Source: CAYQLK01 sp964426075 | GTDB lineage: Bacteria > Patescibacteriota > Microgenomatia > CAYQLK01 | Reading direction: 5' to 3' | DNA: 25,547 nt | Assembly (NCBI GenBank): GCA_964426075.1 | Contig: CAYROP010000014.1 | Span: forward strand, 1 to 25,547 | Part shown: positions 1-8,815 of the stretch, piece after piece | Layout of the letters: every line of letters starts with the position of its first letter | Position numbering within the stretch: position 1 is the stretch's first letter | The notes under the pieces: model-generated | The model's input: only the letters and a program-made list of their open reading frames with translations | What the model was told of the DNA's origin: nothing | The model's database searches: none | Position numbers and translations under genes: made by a program

Positions 1-1444
1 CGTACCCTTCTCTTGTTCCTCCTTTTTTAAGATATATTTTGGGATCTACTTTCAGATACAGCAACCAATATATATATGATTGTTCTAATTTATTTGACAC
101 CCATATTTCATCATATTGATTTTCAACTTTTTTACCGTAATCTACTGCCTCTTTCCTTCCAAACTGCCAATCTTGAAATGATTCATTTTTGTAATGAGCA
201 ATGAATTGGTGATAGTAGAAATAAAAATTAAATATAAAAAATATAATTAATATTACAAAAATTAATCGCTGGAAAAGATTACTACTCTTACCCAACCAAC
301 TAATTCCTAAACCTCCGAGGATTGATAATGGAATCATTAAAACAGACGATCTGATTGAATGTGGAGCTTCAAATGTCAATGCTGAAGCCATTGGCGATAT
401 AAGAATGATAGATAATATGAGGATTTTTTCTTTTTTAACCCTTTTCTTTTTGATTAAAACCCAGGCGCCAAATATTATAAAAATTGCTTGGGATAGTAAG
501 ACCAAACCAACTCTGGTCACATGATGCCTTGGATTATCTTGAGTATAAATTAAAAAATCTGGCGAAAAATGAGAGAGATAGTTGGAAAATAGGAGATCTA
601 ATTGATAAAAATTTCGGTTATGAAAAAGCCTTGACGGTAACACATCATTGTTTTCAATATCAAATAATTTTCTAGCGGGATCAATCTGGTCAATATTTTT
701 TTTAGAAAAAATATTTGTATCTTCAAATCGATTTTGAGCTCCAGAGAAAAATATTGAGTAGGTTAAGGGTGTCAGTATTATTAAACTTAGCAAAACAGAA
801 AGAATAATTTGATTTTTTGGTAATTTAATAATTTGTTTCCGATATAGAATTATTAAGCTTAAGATAATAAGAGGAATAATTAGTTTGGCAGAATGATATG
901 AATACATCCCAACGCCAAAGAAAAAAATTGAGATGTTAAGGTTTTTATATTTACCATTAATAAATCTATAGAAAAAATATAACCCAAACAGGACAAAAAA
1001 TACTAAAACGTTTCCTTCAAATGCAATTCTCGAAAAATGTATTGACCAAGGAAGAACAGCAAAGAATAAGGATGTAAATAATGCAATATTTCTTTTTTTG
1101 AATAATTGGATTACCAGTAAATATATTCCTAACACACTAAGTGAGCCAAAAAATAAACTAGGTAACCTGGCAACATTTCCTTCTGGACCAAATGTTGCGA
1201 CGAAAGGTATAGTCAGATAAATATATAGAGGCGATTTGTAGTCATCAAACGATCTAAAAACTAAAGGAAATGTTTTTCCATATTCATCTTTACCTGTTTC
1301 AAGTAACGACCATGCGTTATAAGTAATTGCCGCCTCGTCCCAATTTAAAGAAGTTGCTGAATTATTAAACGAATATGTTCGCACGAAAACTGCAATCATC
1401 AGAACAACTATGATCAGTATGTTTTTTTTTAATTTATTTATCAT
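1..1444 (-). CDS. GT39-like (ArnT/PMT family) membrane glycosyltransferase, C-terminus cut by window edge
   Basis: The reading frame opens with ATG at 1442-1444 and stays open for 481 codons to the left edge, so the end of the gene lies outside the window. Translation gives a hydrophobic first segment (about residues 8-22), then an extracytoplasmic loop with the acidic pair WDEAA (D36, E37) and DDYKSPLY (67-74). These are the hallmark first-loop residues of GT39/ArnT-like GT-C enzymes, which transfer a sugar from a polyprenyl-phosphate donor on the outer membrane face. Many further hydrophobic segments follow. The last visible residues (YLKVDPKIYLK, then a GG pair) belong to the soluble C-terminal part. 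The start overlaps the upstream GT2 gene by 11 bases. The acceptor and sugar cannot be told from sequence. The family call is good; the substrate is unknown. Confidence 0.85.
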   Translation of the reverse strand, partial: MINKLKKNILIIVVLMIAVFVRTYSFNNSATSLNWDEAAITYNAWSLLETGKDEYGKTFPLVFRSFDDYKSPLYIYLTIPFVATFGPEGNVARLPSLFFGSLSVLGIYLLVIQLFKKRNIALFTSLFFAVLPWSIHFSRIAFEGNVLVFFVLFGLYFFYRFINGKYKNLNISIFFFGVGMYSYHSAKLIIPLIILSLIILYRKQIIKLPKNQIILSVLLSLIILTPLTYSIFFSGAQNRFEDTNIFSKKNIDQIDPARKLFDIENNDVLPSRLFHNRNFYQLDLLFSNYLSHFSPDFLIYTQDNPRHHVTRVGLVLLSQAIFIIFGAWVLIKKKRVKKEKILILSIILISPMASALTFEAPHSIRSSVLMIPLSILGGLGISWLGKSSNLFQRLIFVILIIFFIFNFYFYYHQFIAHYKNESFQDWQFGRKEAVDYGKKVENQYDEIWVSNKLEQSYIYWLLYLKVDPKIYLKKGGTREGY

Positions 1445-2357
1445 TATCAAAATTATGAATTATCTCTTTATCAGACCTTATGTAATTTTTTATTTCTATA
1501 CTTCGGGACGAAACAATTTTGGGATATTTTAGTAGGAATTGTAAAATTGAATCTAACATATTTTGATCTAATTTTACTAATGATTTGATTGTCAATTTAA
1601 TCAAGGTTAAATAAAAACTAAATAATATTTTTTTATCGGTAATATTTTTGGCAGAAAAAATTAACATATTCCTAGTTGCGATTTTTGTGATTTTGCTAAC
1701 TGAATTATGTTTTCTGATTGAACCTACTTCATGAAAGTGGTCGACAATAATTTCTGGTGTAAATAAAACTTCCCATCCTGATTTGATTGCTCTATACGAT
1801 AAATCAATATCTTCCCAATAAAATGGATTATATATTTCGTTAAATCCACCTAGCTTTTTAAATTTTTCTAAATCGACTGCGCAGCTTCCACCAGAAATCC
1901 ATAATGTCCGACCAAATTGGTTTTTACCTTTAGAATGATTGAGTAATCCGTTTTTATATCTTCCAATTCCTCTACCCCTTAATACAATTTTTTTACCCTC
2001 GTAACTTCGATCTTGAAATCCAATACCAAAAAGGTTCTCATCTTTAAAATAATCTTCAATTCGTTTTGTGTAATTTTTGTTTACTGACACATCAGTATTA
2101 AGCAAAACAACAATTGGAGTTGTAGCTTTTTTAATTCCACTATTAATGTTAGATGAAAATCCTTTGTTTTTTTTATTTGCAACTATCTCAACTTTTGGAA
2201 AATGCGTTTTTAGAATATTTAGACTCTCATCGCTTGAGCTGTCATCAGCTACTATTATTCGTGTGTCTGGAAAATTTTTTAAAACATTTGGAAGATTACG
2301 CTCAAGTAATTTAGCTCCATTATAGTTAGGTATAATGACAGTAATTTTTTTACTCAT
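1434..2357 (-). CDS. GT2 family glycosyltransferase (rhamnosyltransferase-like)
   Basis: This 307-residue protein has a typical GT-A fold start (VIIPNYNG at 7-14), the nucleotide-binding ADDSSSD (37-43), a DxD-equivalent LNTDV (86-90) and the acceptor-side SGGSCAVD and WEDIDLSYRA (181-190) with a following DHFHE, as in WbbL-like GT2 enzymes. No membrane helix is evident apart from a hydrophobic stretch near 245-262, so it probably works at the cytoplasmic membrane face on a lipid-linked acceptor. The ATG overlaps the stop of the YfhO-like gene by 8 bases, suggesting translational coupling. A rhamnosyl donor is plausible because of the nearby RmlA and RmlD-like genes, but the donor is not shown by the sequence. 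Confidence 0.9.
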   Translation of the reverse strand: MSKKITVIIPNYNGAKLLERNLPNVLKNFPDTRIIVADDSSSDESLNILKTHFPKVEIVANKKNKGFSSNINSGIKKATTPIVVLLNTDVSVNKNYTKRIEDYFKDENLFGIGFQDRSYEGKKIVLRGRGIGRYKNGLLNHSKGKNQFGRTLWISGGSCAVDLEKFKKLGGFNEIYNPFYWEDIDLSYRAIKSGWEVLFTPEIIVDHFHEVGSIRKHNSVSKITKIATRNMLIFSAKNITDKKILFSFYLTLIKLTIKSLVKLDQNMLDSILQFLLKYPKIVSSRSIEIKNYIRSDKEIIHNFDNDK

Positions 2358-4647
2358 ATTTTTTAGCTCTAAAAATAAATAACGACATTAATATTATAGA
2401 GACCAATGAGACTAAGGCGCCAAAAATTATTGAATTGGGCTTATACTCGAAAATAATCTCATTTTCCCCAGCTGGGATGTAAACACCCCTAAAAGTGTGA
2501 TTGGTTCTATATATTTTAGTATCAATATTATTTACTTTAGCTTTCCAACCAGGAAAATAATTATCAAGCAAAACTAAAAATGAGTCGTTAGTAGTTTTCG
2601 CATTTATTTTAACTGTATTTGGTTCATAATTTGTAATATTTACTTTATCATCTACATTTGTTTTTAAAGACACGTTGTTACCACCAATAACAACCGCTTG
2701 TGAACGAGGGTCAAAATCTTTTTTAAGTAGAGATTGTTTGCTTTCTATGTCGGAGTTAACACTAATTACTTTTTGAACAAAAAAAGCCCGTTCAAGGTAT
2801 TTTTGGTTATAAAACACATTTGTTATTCCTTCGCTAAAAATGGGTTTTGAATTTTGTAATTCATTATCAAAGCTTAAAATATATTTCGCATTAATTAGTG
2901 GATACAAGTTTGAACCAATATTCTTAGGCCTGACAATACGATTAAATTTAACTGGTTCAATATTGGCAGACTCTACCAAGCCTATAAATTCTGCATATGT
3001 TTTCGGATACAAAGGATCATACCCTTCTGGAGATTGTAAACCATATACGGCAGAAATATTGGGTGGGAAGATTCTATCATCGTTAGTTGATACACGAAAA
3101 ATAGAGGCATCATGGGTTAAGAATTCAGTTATTTTGGTTGAGGGATAAAATAAATCTTTAGTTGAATAAGGCAAAAATTTATTTGCATAAAATGTTAACT
3201 CAACTACAGACACTAGAAATAAAAACAAAACCGATAATTTGATTGGAATTAGTTTAATTCGAGATAAAAATGTTAATAATATTACTAAGAACAATACTGA
3301 TAATGGCATAATAAGGTTTCTCTTTGCAGTTATTTGATTTTTAAGAAAATCCTCAGGTTGAAAAATTGAGAAATTGAAATAAGTTAAATAAACTATTAGT
3401 CCAAAAATAAAAGTAAAAAATATTAATACTGATAATAATTTAAATTTAGTAACTTTTAATTTATACATTTCATCTATACCAAAGGCAGTTAGACAACATA
3501 AGGAGAAAACCAATATAAATATCAAACGACTTGGCTGAGCCGAAGACAGAAACGGAATTTGATTTGAATAAACCATTTGTGAGATAGGATTATTTGTTGA
3601 AAAAATTAAAGATACAATTATCAAAACTAAAAAGAAAATATTTGTTTTTTTAAGTCTTAGCCCAATTAACGAAAAAAATAAAGCAGGTATCGAGTAACTC
3701 ATATTAAATTCCAAATGATTCCAAACTCCCCAATAATTTAGTCTTGCTGGTGATCCAAAAAAATCAGGAGAAATAATTGAAACAAAATGTCGAAAAGGAA
3801 TAAACCAATCTTCCTGTCCAAAGTAAGAAATATCAACAGAACGATACGAGTTTTTAATTAATTCTAAAGTTGGAAAAATTTGAATTGAAATTGTAAGTAT
3901 TGATAAAACAAAAATAATTAATAAGTGAGGAATTCTTTTTATTGATTTACTGTTAAAAAAAATAAATAGAGTAAAAACCATTACAACTAAATAACAATAA
4001 AAAGCGAATTGTAAGTGCCCTGACACAGGTATCAATAACAGACTAATATAAAATAAAAATATATTTTTCCTACTAAAATTCTGTTCTAACCTTAAGACGA
4101 AGTATAAAGCCAGTGGTAGAAAAGCAAAAATAAATACGATATTACCCCACTCCAGCCACCCAATTGAAAATCCGGCCATACTATAACAAACGCTTGAAAA
4201 AATAGATCCAAGTTTTGAAATTGAAAGTTTTCGAAGAAAAATAAACATTGAAATAAACGTTAAGGGAATCTGAATTAAAATAAATAAATTCCAAGTATTT
4301 AAATTAGAGGATAAAAGAATTAAGTTAAAAGGGAAAAAAACACCTGATTGGAAATTTGCTAATAATGGATAACCAGAAAACGAATACGGATTCCATAACG
4401 GAATGGAAAAATTTTTTATTGCTTCAATGGACAAATATTTCCAAGGAAATATTTGTAGAAATGGATCTGTAATTAATGCATTTTTATATGGATATCCAGC
4501 AGGATAGATATTTAAAAATAAATCTCTAAATGGGTGATATAGTCCGACCAAATTATCGCCTGGAAATAGTTTTTTAGGCAAAATAAAAATTACTGCCGTA
4601 AAAATGATGATTAAGCTAATTATTTTATAAAAATATTTTTTCAACAT
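2350..4647 (-). CDS. YfhO family multi-spanning membrane protein (GT-C type glycosyltransferase)
   Basis: At 765 residues this is the longest protein of the window. It has an N-terminal helix (about 8-24), a first external loop with HPFRD (38-42) and DPFLQ (61-65), then NPYSFSGYP (86-94), the usual beginning of YfhO proteins. A dozen or so hydrophobic helices follow. A large soluble C-terminal domain contains FPGWKAKVNN (from 698) and ends in a last helix (about 740-758) and a basic tail. In Firmicutes, YfhO is the extracytoplasmic transferase of three-component systems that decorate teichoic acids using a GtrA-flipped, polyprenyl-phosphate-linked sugar. By analogy this protein would add a sugar to a surface glycan. 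Its start overlaps the GT4 stop by 23 bases. The substrate is unknown. Confidence 0.88.
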   Translation of the reverse strand: MLKKYFYKIISLIIIFTAVIFILPKKLFPGDNLVGLYHPFRDLFLNIYPAGYPYKNALITDPFLQIFPWKYLSIEAIKNFSIPLWNPYSFSGYPLLANFQSGVFFPFNLILLSSNLNTWNLFILIQIPLTFISMFIFLRKLSISKLGSIFSSVCYSMAGFSIGWLEWGNIVFIFAFLPLALYFVLRLEQNFSRKNIFLFYISLLLIPVSGHLQFAFYCYLVVMVFTLFIFFNSKSIKRIPHLLIIFVLSILTISIQIFPTLELIKNSYRSVDISYFGQEDWFIPFRHFVSIISPDFFGSPARLNYWGVWNHLEFNMSYSIPALFFSLIGLRLKKTNIFFLVLIIVSLIFSTNNPISQMVYSNQIPFLSSAQPSRLIFILVFSLCCLTAFGIDEMYKLKVTKFKLLSVLIFFTFIFGLIVYLTYFNFSIFQPEDFLKNQITAKRNLIMPLSVLFLVILLTFLSRIKLIPIKLSVLFLFLVSVVELTFYANKFLPYSTKDLFYPSTKITEFLTHDASIFRVSTNDDRIFPPNISAVYGLQSPEGYDPLYPKTYAEFIGLVESANIEPVKFNRIVRPKNIGSNLYPLINAKYILSFDNELQNSKPIFSEGITNVFYNQKYLERAFFVQKVISVNSDIESKQSLLKKDFDPRSQAVVIGGNNVSLKTNVDDKVNITNYEPNTVKINAKTTNDSFLVLLDNYFPGWKAKVNNIDTKIYRTNHTFRGVYIPAGENEIIFEYKPNSIIFGALVSLVSIILMSLFIFRAKKYE

Positions 4648-5668
4648 TTTTGTTAAATTCTAATATTGAATATTTTTTAGCTGTTTTTATCGCTGATTTA
4701 GATGTTTGTGAAAGTAATTTGGAATTATTAAGTAAATTTAAAGTCTTTGAGGATAAAATTTCTGGAGTAGAAAAAAACAACCCATTATCTTTTTCAAAGA
4801 TATATTCTTTAGGACCTCCACCATCATAGACTACAGGTACTGTACCGGAGGATGATGCTTCAAGTATGGAAATTCCAAAATGCTCGAAATATTCCGGGTC
4901 TGATTCTTTACACCCAAATCCTGTTGCGTGCCAGTAAATTTTTGACTCTGAAATTATTTTGGACAAGTCTGTAAACCCTAGATTGGGGAAAAACTTTATT
5001 TTATACCCTTTAGCTTGAGATTTAAGTTTATCTAAATATAATGCATCTTGATCTGAGATGCCTCCAATTAAATACAGGCTTAGATGTTTGTTTTTTTTAC
5101 TTAAAATCTTAAATGCTTCAATTAATATGTCTTGCCGCTTACTATTAAGAACAGCATCAAATCGACCGACAGATAAAATAATATTTTTTTTTCTTGAGCT
5201 TTTAAATAGGGTAACTGGTGGATAAAGTACTACTGAATTTACTGAGTAAGTATGGTCAATTACTTTTTTAGTGAATTTAGAATTCACAATTACACTATCA
5301 AACAATTTAAGCTTAATTTTATCCAAAATTGACGGTTTGATCTTACTGAATGGAACTTGAAAGTGTATGTAGTTTTTTGATGACATCGGAATTGGAACTG
5401 ATCCGTCTGACAAATGAAGATAATGATCGTATTTTCTTAAAAATTTATATTTTGCTAATAGTCTAAGTGCGTTAAGGTTTATTTTGACAAAATTAATCCC
5501 GTCTAACGGTAAATTAAATCGTTTTTTTACTTCAGATAAATTAATATCTTTGTCAAAAATAATATCAACTGAATGTCCATTTTTTAAATAATTACTACAA
5601 ATAGCTAAAATATATTTTTCCCCACCACCTAAAGTGTCAAGATATGGATCATATACAGCGACTCTCAT
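4625..5668 (-). CDS. GT4 family glycosyltransferase
   Basis: I place the start at the ATG at 5666-5668, giving 347 residues. It sits in an exact ATGA overlap with the upstream GT2 stop, and the protein then begins with the family motif MRVAVYDPYL and GGGEKY (14-19). The frame is open to 5746, but that extension would overlap the neighbour by 82 bases and adds a basic, non-conserved leader. The second half holds the GT-B donor site: SVGRFD (166-171), a basic SKRQD (176-180), and the EX7E motif E262-E270 within EHFGISILEA, followed by GTVPVVYDGGGPKEYI. GT4 enzymes are retaining transferases acting in the cytoplasm, for example mannosyl or glucosyl transfer to a growing lipid-linked chain. The donor is not identifiable. 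Confidence 0.9.
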   Translation of the reverse strand: MRVAVYDPYLDTLGGGEKYILAICSNYLKNGHSVDIIFDKDINLSEVKKRFNLPLDGINFVKINLNALRLLAKYKFLRKYDHYLHLSDGSVPIPMSSKNYIHFQVPFSKIKPSILDKIKLKLFDSVIVNSKFTKKVIDHTYSVNSVVLYPPVTLFKSSRKKNIILSVGRFDAVLNSKRQDILIEAFKILSKKNKHLSLYLIGGISDQDALYLDKLKSQAKGYKIKFFPNLGFTDLSKIISESKIYWHATGFGCKESDPEYFEHFGISILEASSSGTVPVVYDGGGPKEYIFEKDNGLFFSTPEILSSKTLNLLNNSKLLSQTSKSAIKTAKKYSILEFNKNVEKIFL

Positions 5669-6474
5669 TTGCTTGTTTCTGACTTTAGTTGATTTTCTAT
5701 TGAATCGTACTGTTTCTCGATACTTGGAGATTGCTGTCGTTCCCATAACTTAAAATAAGTAATCATCACACTAAACACCTGCATAAATGACTCAATTACC
5801 CCTCGAATGCCATTTTTGTAGTTTTCGTCAAGAATATATTTCTGGAAAAATTGTGTGAAAAACAATTTAAATAACCTAATTGATGTAATCTTAGGGTGAT
5901 TAAGTGTAATAAGATTATCTGCCTCGATTTCTGACCAAGAATTTGTCTTGTCAATCATTGCAGTCACACTTCTGTGGGTTAGATGTAAAATATCCGATTT
6001 TAGACTTGATCTTTCTCCTTCAAATTCCACCCCTTCATGAATATGTCCAGTCCACCCTTTAAATTTTTTAAGCTGGAACAATCTAGGTTGTGCGTCTGGA
6101 TACCAGGTTTTGCTTTTTAAATGTTTACCTAATATATAATTTTTCCTATTAATCCAGTATGCTGAGCCTGGGTTCTTTAATGAAATGGTCGATTTTATCT
6201 CTTCAGCAAGTTTCTTTGTGATTCTTTCATCCGCGTCTAGGTAAAATATCCATTCAGTTTTTAAATCATTCAATAATGTGTTTCGCTTTTGTGAAAAATT
6301 TAATTTTTTTTCTAATCTAATTACTTGAGCATTAAGACTACTAGAAATGCTTGCAGTTGCATCTGTAGACGAATCATCCAGAACCACAATATTATCTGTC
6401 AGTAATTTGAGGCTATTAATGGCGTTACCTATAAACTTTTCCTCATTTTTGGCAATTATAATTGCGGTTATCAT
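5665..6474 (-). CDS. GT2 glycosyltransferase, WaaE/KdtX-like
   Basis: The 269-residue protein starts MITAIIIAKNEE and carries LDDSSTDAT (32-40) and the metal-binding YLDADER (78-84). It then has the YPDAQPRLF, WTGHIHEGV and LTHRS blocks typical of the WaaE/KdtX branch of GT2, the group that adds a beta-linked sugar to lipopolysaccharide core in Gram-negatives. A true LPS role is unlikely in a CPR cell, so this is read as a surface-glycan transferase. A hydrophobic, aromatic-rich stretch at about 198-240 probably docks it to the membrane. It is linked by 4-base ATGA overlaps on both sides (6471-6474 and 5665-5668), which makes co-translation likely. Confidence 0.9.
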   Translation of the reverse strand: MITAIIIAKNEEKFIGNAINSLKLLTDNIVVLDDSSTDATASISSSLNAQVIRLEKKLNFSQKRNTLLNDLKTEWIFYLDADERITKKLAEEIKSTISLKNPGSAYWINRKNYILGKHLKSKTWYPDAQPRLFQLKKFKGWTGHIHEGVEFEGERSSLKSDILHLTHRSVTAMIDKTNSWSEIEADNLITLNHPKITSIRLFKLFFTQFFQKYILDENYKNGIRGVIESFMQVFSVMITYFKLWERQQSPSIEKQYDSIENQLKSETSK

Positions 6475-7346
6475 AATTTATTAAATATACTCCCCTTATA
6501 CATTTTAAACATTAAAAAATCTTGAACGGCAATCTTTTGGGCCTTACGGCCTTTCACTAAAAACCCCAAAGATTGTCGAAAGACTGCAATTTTAGTTCTT
6601 ATTGGTGCGTAAATTGCCGCAAAATACATTCGATTTCGAGTAATATAATAATCTTGAATTGGAGATCCGACACTGGAGGATTTGGCGTTATGATGAAACA
6701 TACTCGATTCTGGAATAAATTTAATATTAAATCCATTTTTTTTTGCTCGTAAGCTAAAATCTAAGTCCTCTAAATATAAAAAATATTTTTCATTCATAAG
6801 ACCAGTCTTTTCAAAAACCCTTCGACTAATCAGTTCTCCACAACCTGTTGAATATTCAATCTCTTTGATTTGATCATACTGCCCACGATCTTCCTCGTCG
6901 ACACCGATATGGGTACCATAACAGTTATCCCAATCAATCTTTCCTCCGGCATACCAAATAATTTTAGGATTATCTGTAAAGTATATTTTGGGAGACAAGA
7001 TGTCAGCTTTTTCTTTATTTTTAAATAAATTTAGAATTGTGTCTTTTTTAATATGAGTATCCGGATTTAATATAAAAAAATAATCTGAGTCAGATGCTAG
7101 TCCATTTTTAATTGCAACATTAATTCCTCCAGAAAAACCAGTGTTTGTTTTATTAGTGATTATTTTGGCTTTAGGATAATTTTTCTCAATTAATTTAACT
7201 GTGTCGTCATTTGAGGCATTATCTGAAATAATTACTTCCAAAATAAAACCTTCGTTTTTAGATTGATAAACTGATTTAAGACATTCAAGTATGTAGTCTT
7301 GACTATTATAAGTTACAATTAATATAGAAATTTTGAAGTTATTCAT
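6471..7346 (-). CDS. GT2 family glycosyltransferase (rhamnosyltransferase-like)
   Basis: This 291-residue GT2 enzyme has ILIVTYNS (8-15), SDNASNDDT (41-49), NTGFSGGIN (68-76), the DxD-like LNPDTH (93-98), a STGCGEL acceptor-side block (166-172) and YLEDLDFSLR (191-200), the same order as in WbbL-type rhamnosyltransferases. It is similar in architecture to the 307-residue GT2 at 1434-2357 but clearly not a recent copy. The C-terminus (RNRMYFAAIYAP) is the short amphipathic tail usual for the group. The ATG overlaps the flippase stop as ATGA. The likely role is adding one sugar to the lipid-linked intermediate exported by that flippase. Donor specificity is inferred only from neighbouring nucleotide-sugar genes. 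Confidence 0.9.
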   Translation of the reverse strand: MNNFKISILIVTYNSQDYILECLKSVYQSKNEGFILEVIISDNASNDDTVKLIEKNYPKAKIITNKTNTGFSGGINVAIKNGLASDSDYFFILNPDTHIKKDTILNLFKNKEKADILSPKIYFTDNPKIIWYAGGKIDWDNCYGTHIGVDEEDRGQYDQIKEIEYSTGCGELISRRVFEKTGLMNEKYFLYLEDLDFSLRAKKNGFNIKFIPESSMFHHNAKSSSVGSPIQDYYITRNRMYFAAIYAPIRTKIAVFRQSLGFLVKGRKAQKIAVQDFLMFKMYKGSIFNKL

Positions 7347-8815
7347 CTTAACGAAGATCTAAATATTGTAATATTTTTTATTAATCTTTCTCTTGCGGTT
7401 ATAAAGCCAATAATCAAGTAGATTACAATGCCGCAAGACAATATTCCAAAAACTGAAAAAATATTACTTGGCTCAATCGAAGAAAATAACAATTTTAAAA
7501 CTAGAATTAAGATTAATGTAGAAACTACTGGAGAAAATAATACTTTCACAGCGTTAATTTTTAACTCTTTATGGGCAATATAGAACGTAATTAGGCTTGA
7601 TATTGTGACAATAAGCCAAGAAATTGCCACCCCAAAGCTCTCAAATTTTGTTGCCAAGGGTATGGTTAAAATCCAAGTTAAACTAGTCCAAAGTAGCATA
7701 AGTTTGAGTGTAGTTTTTATTTTTCCAATTGCATTAAGTGCATTTGTAATTATTATCGTTACAGAGCTAATATAGGACCCAATAATGTAAATTTGAAGTA
7801 AATTGTAGGCTGGTAACCATTTTTCATAATTTGGGATAATACTAATAAGACTACTTGAAGACATTAGAAGCGATGTGAGAATTGGAAAGGTGAGTAATGC
7901 AGAAATAAAAATTGCTTCTTCAATTGCTCGACTTAGTGCTTGTCTATCTGACTGAAGTCGTGAAAAGGCTGGGAAGGTTACTTTGATAACATTATCCATA
8001 ATTATTCTTAAGGGTAAATATGCCCATTTTTGGGCCCAACCCAAATACCCGATTTGAGTAACATTTAATAATTTACCTAAAATTATTGTCATAAAATCAT
8101 CCTTGATTAGAGCTAGGATGCTATTTAACTGGAATAACACCCCAAAGTTGATTAATTTTTTAGCAGACTGTTTATCAAAACCTACTCCAGGCTTCCATGG
8201 AGAAACTAGATACATAATGATTACCCCAAAAATGGACCTTAAAATCACTGCAATTGTAAAACTATTTAACCCATACCCCTTCCAGGCAAGATACAGAACA
8301 GAAATTGAAAAAATTAAATTTTCTACTATTTGAGGAATAATAAATTTTTCAAAAGCCAATTTTCGCTCAAGTAGGATAGAGGGTATTGTTTTTAAGGATG
8401 ATAAAAATAATGAGATTATTAGTATCCGAAGCAACCAAACACCTTTTTGATCAAGATTAAAAATATCATCAGCCCAAATAGTAAATATTAATCCACTGAT
8501 GACTAATATCCCAACTAAGGATTGTTGGATCGTGAATGTTGTTACTAAATCTTTTCTTGAAACTGCTTCTTTTTTTTGTATTAATGCGGCCGCAAGTCCA
8601 ATATCTGATAGATATGTTAAAAAGCCAGTAATTGCTGATACTAAAATAAAAATTCCATACTCTTTAGGAGCCAATAAGATCGTCAACCCTAAATTAGATA
8701 TAAAACTAATTATTTGAATGAAGATAGTCCTACCAACAAGAGAAAAAACGCCTTTAATTGAGCGTTTTTTAACCGCCGCTATATCCAGCTCAATTGATGA
8801 GTCCAAGTCCGACAT
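7343..8815 (-). CDS. Wzx-type oligosaccharide flippase (MOP superfamily, WzxC/TuaB-like)
   Basis: The 490-residue protein has about 14 hydrophobic segments. It begins with a short acidic cytoplasmic leader (SDLDSSIELD), then VKKRSIKGVFSLVGRT and the first helix, the normal layout of polysaccharide exporters of the MOP superfamily. The central FPAFSRLQSDRQALSRAIEE block after a GYLGWAQKWAYLP segment is characteristic of the WzxC/TuaB branch. It would flip an undecaprenyl-diphosphate-linked oligosaccharide to the outer membrane face. The ATG lies 26 bases inside the upstream gene, while its end forms an ATGA junction with the GT2 gene. No Wzy polymerase is recognised in the window, so the exported unit may be a short oligosaccharide or be extended by GT-C enzymes. 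Confidence 0.9.
   Translation of the reverse strand: MSDLDSSIELDIAAVKKRSIKGVFSLVGRTIFIQIISFISNLGLTILLAPKEYGIFILVSAITGFLTYLSDIGLAAALIQKKEAVSRKDLVTTFTIQQSLVGILVISGLIFTIWADDIFNLDQKGVWLLRILIISLFLSSLKTIPSILLERKLAFEKFIIPQIVENLIFSISVLYLAWKGYGLNSFTIAVILRSIFGVIIMYLVSPWKPGVGFDKQSAKKLINFGVLFQLNSILALIKDDFMTIILGKLLNVTQIGYLGWAQKWAYLPLRIIMDNVIKVTFPAFSRLQSDRQALSRAIEEAIFISALLTFPILTSLLMSSSSLISIIPNYEKWLPAYNLLQIYIIGSYISSVTIIITNALNAIGKIKTTLKLMLLWTSLTWILTIPLATKFESFGVAISWLIVTISSLITFYIAHKELKINAVKVLFSPVVSTLILILVLKLLFSSIEPSNIFSVFGILSCGIVIYLIIGFITARERLIKNITIFRSSLR

Noticed and set aside
484..675. Plus-strand open frame of 63 codons
   Set aside because: It lies over the partial GT39-like gene on the opposite strand, whose frame is open and shows family motifs; the plus-strand product has no recognisable features.
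1421..1430. T-runs throughout as intrinsic terminators
   Set aside because: Runs of A/T are frequent because of composition and lie inside genes or overlaps; none is preceded by a GC-rich hairpin.
5669..5746. Longer N-terminus for the GT4 gene
   Set aside because: It would overlap the GT2 gene by 82 bases, and the added residues are basic and not family-like; the ATG at 5666-5668 forms an exact ATGA junction.
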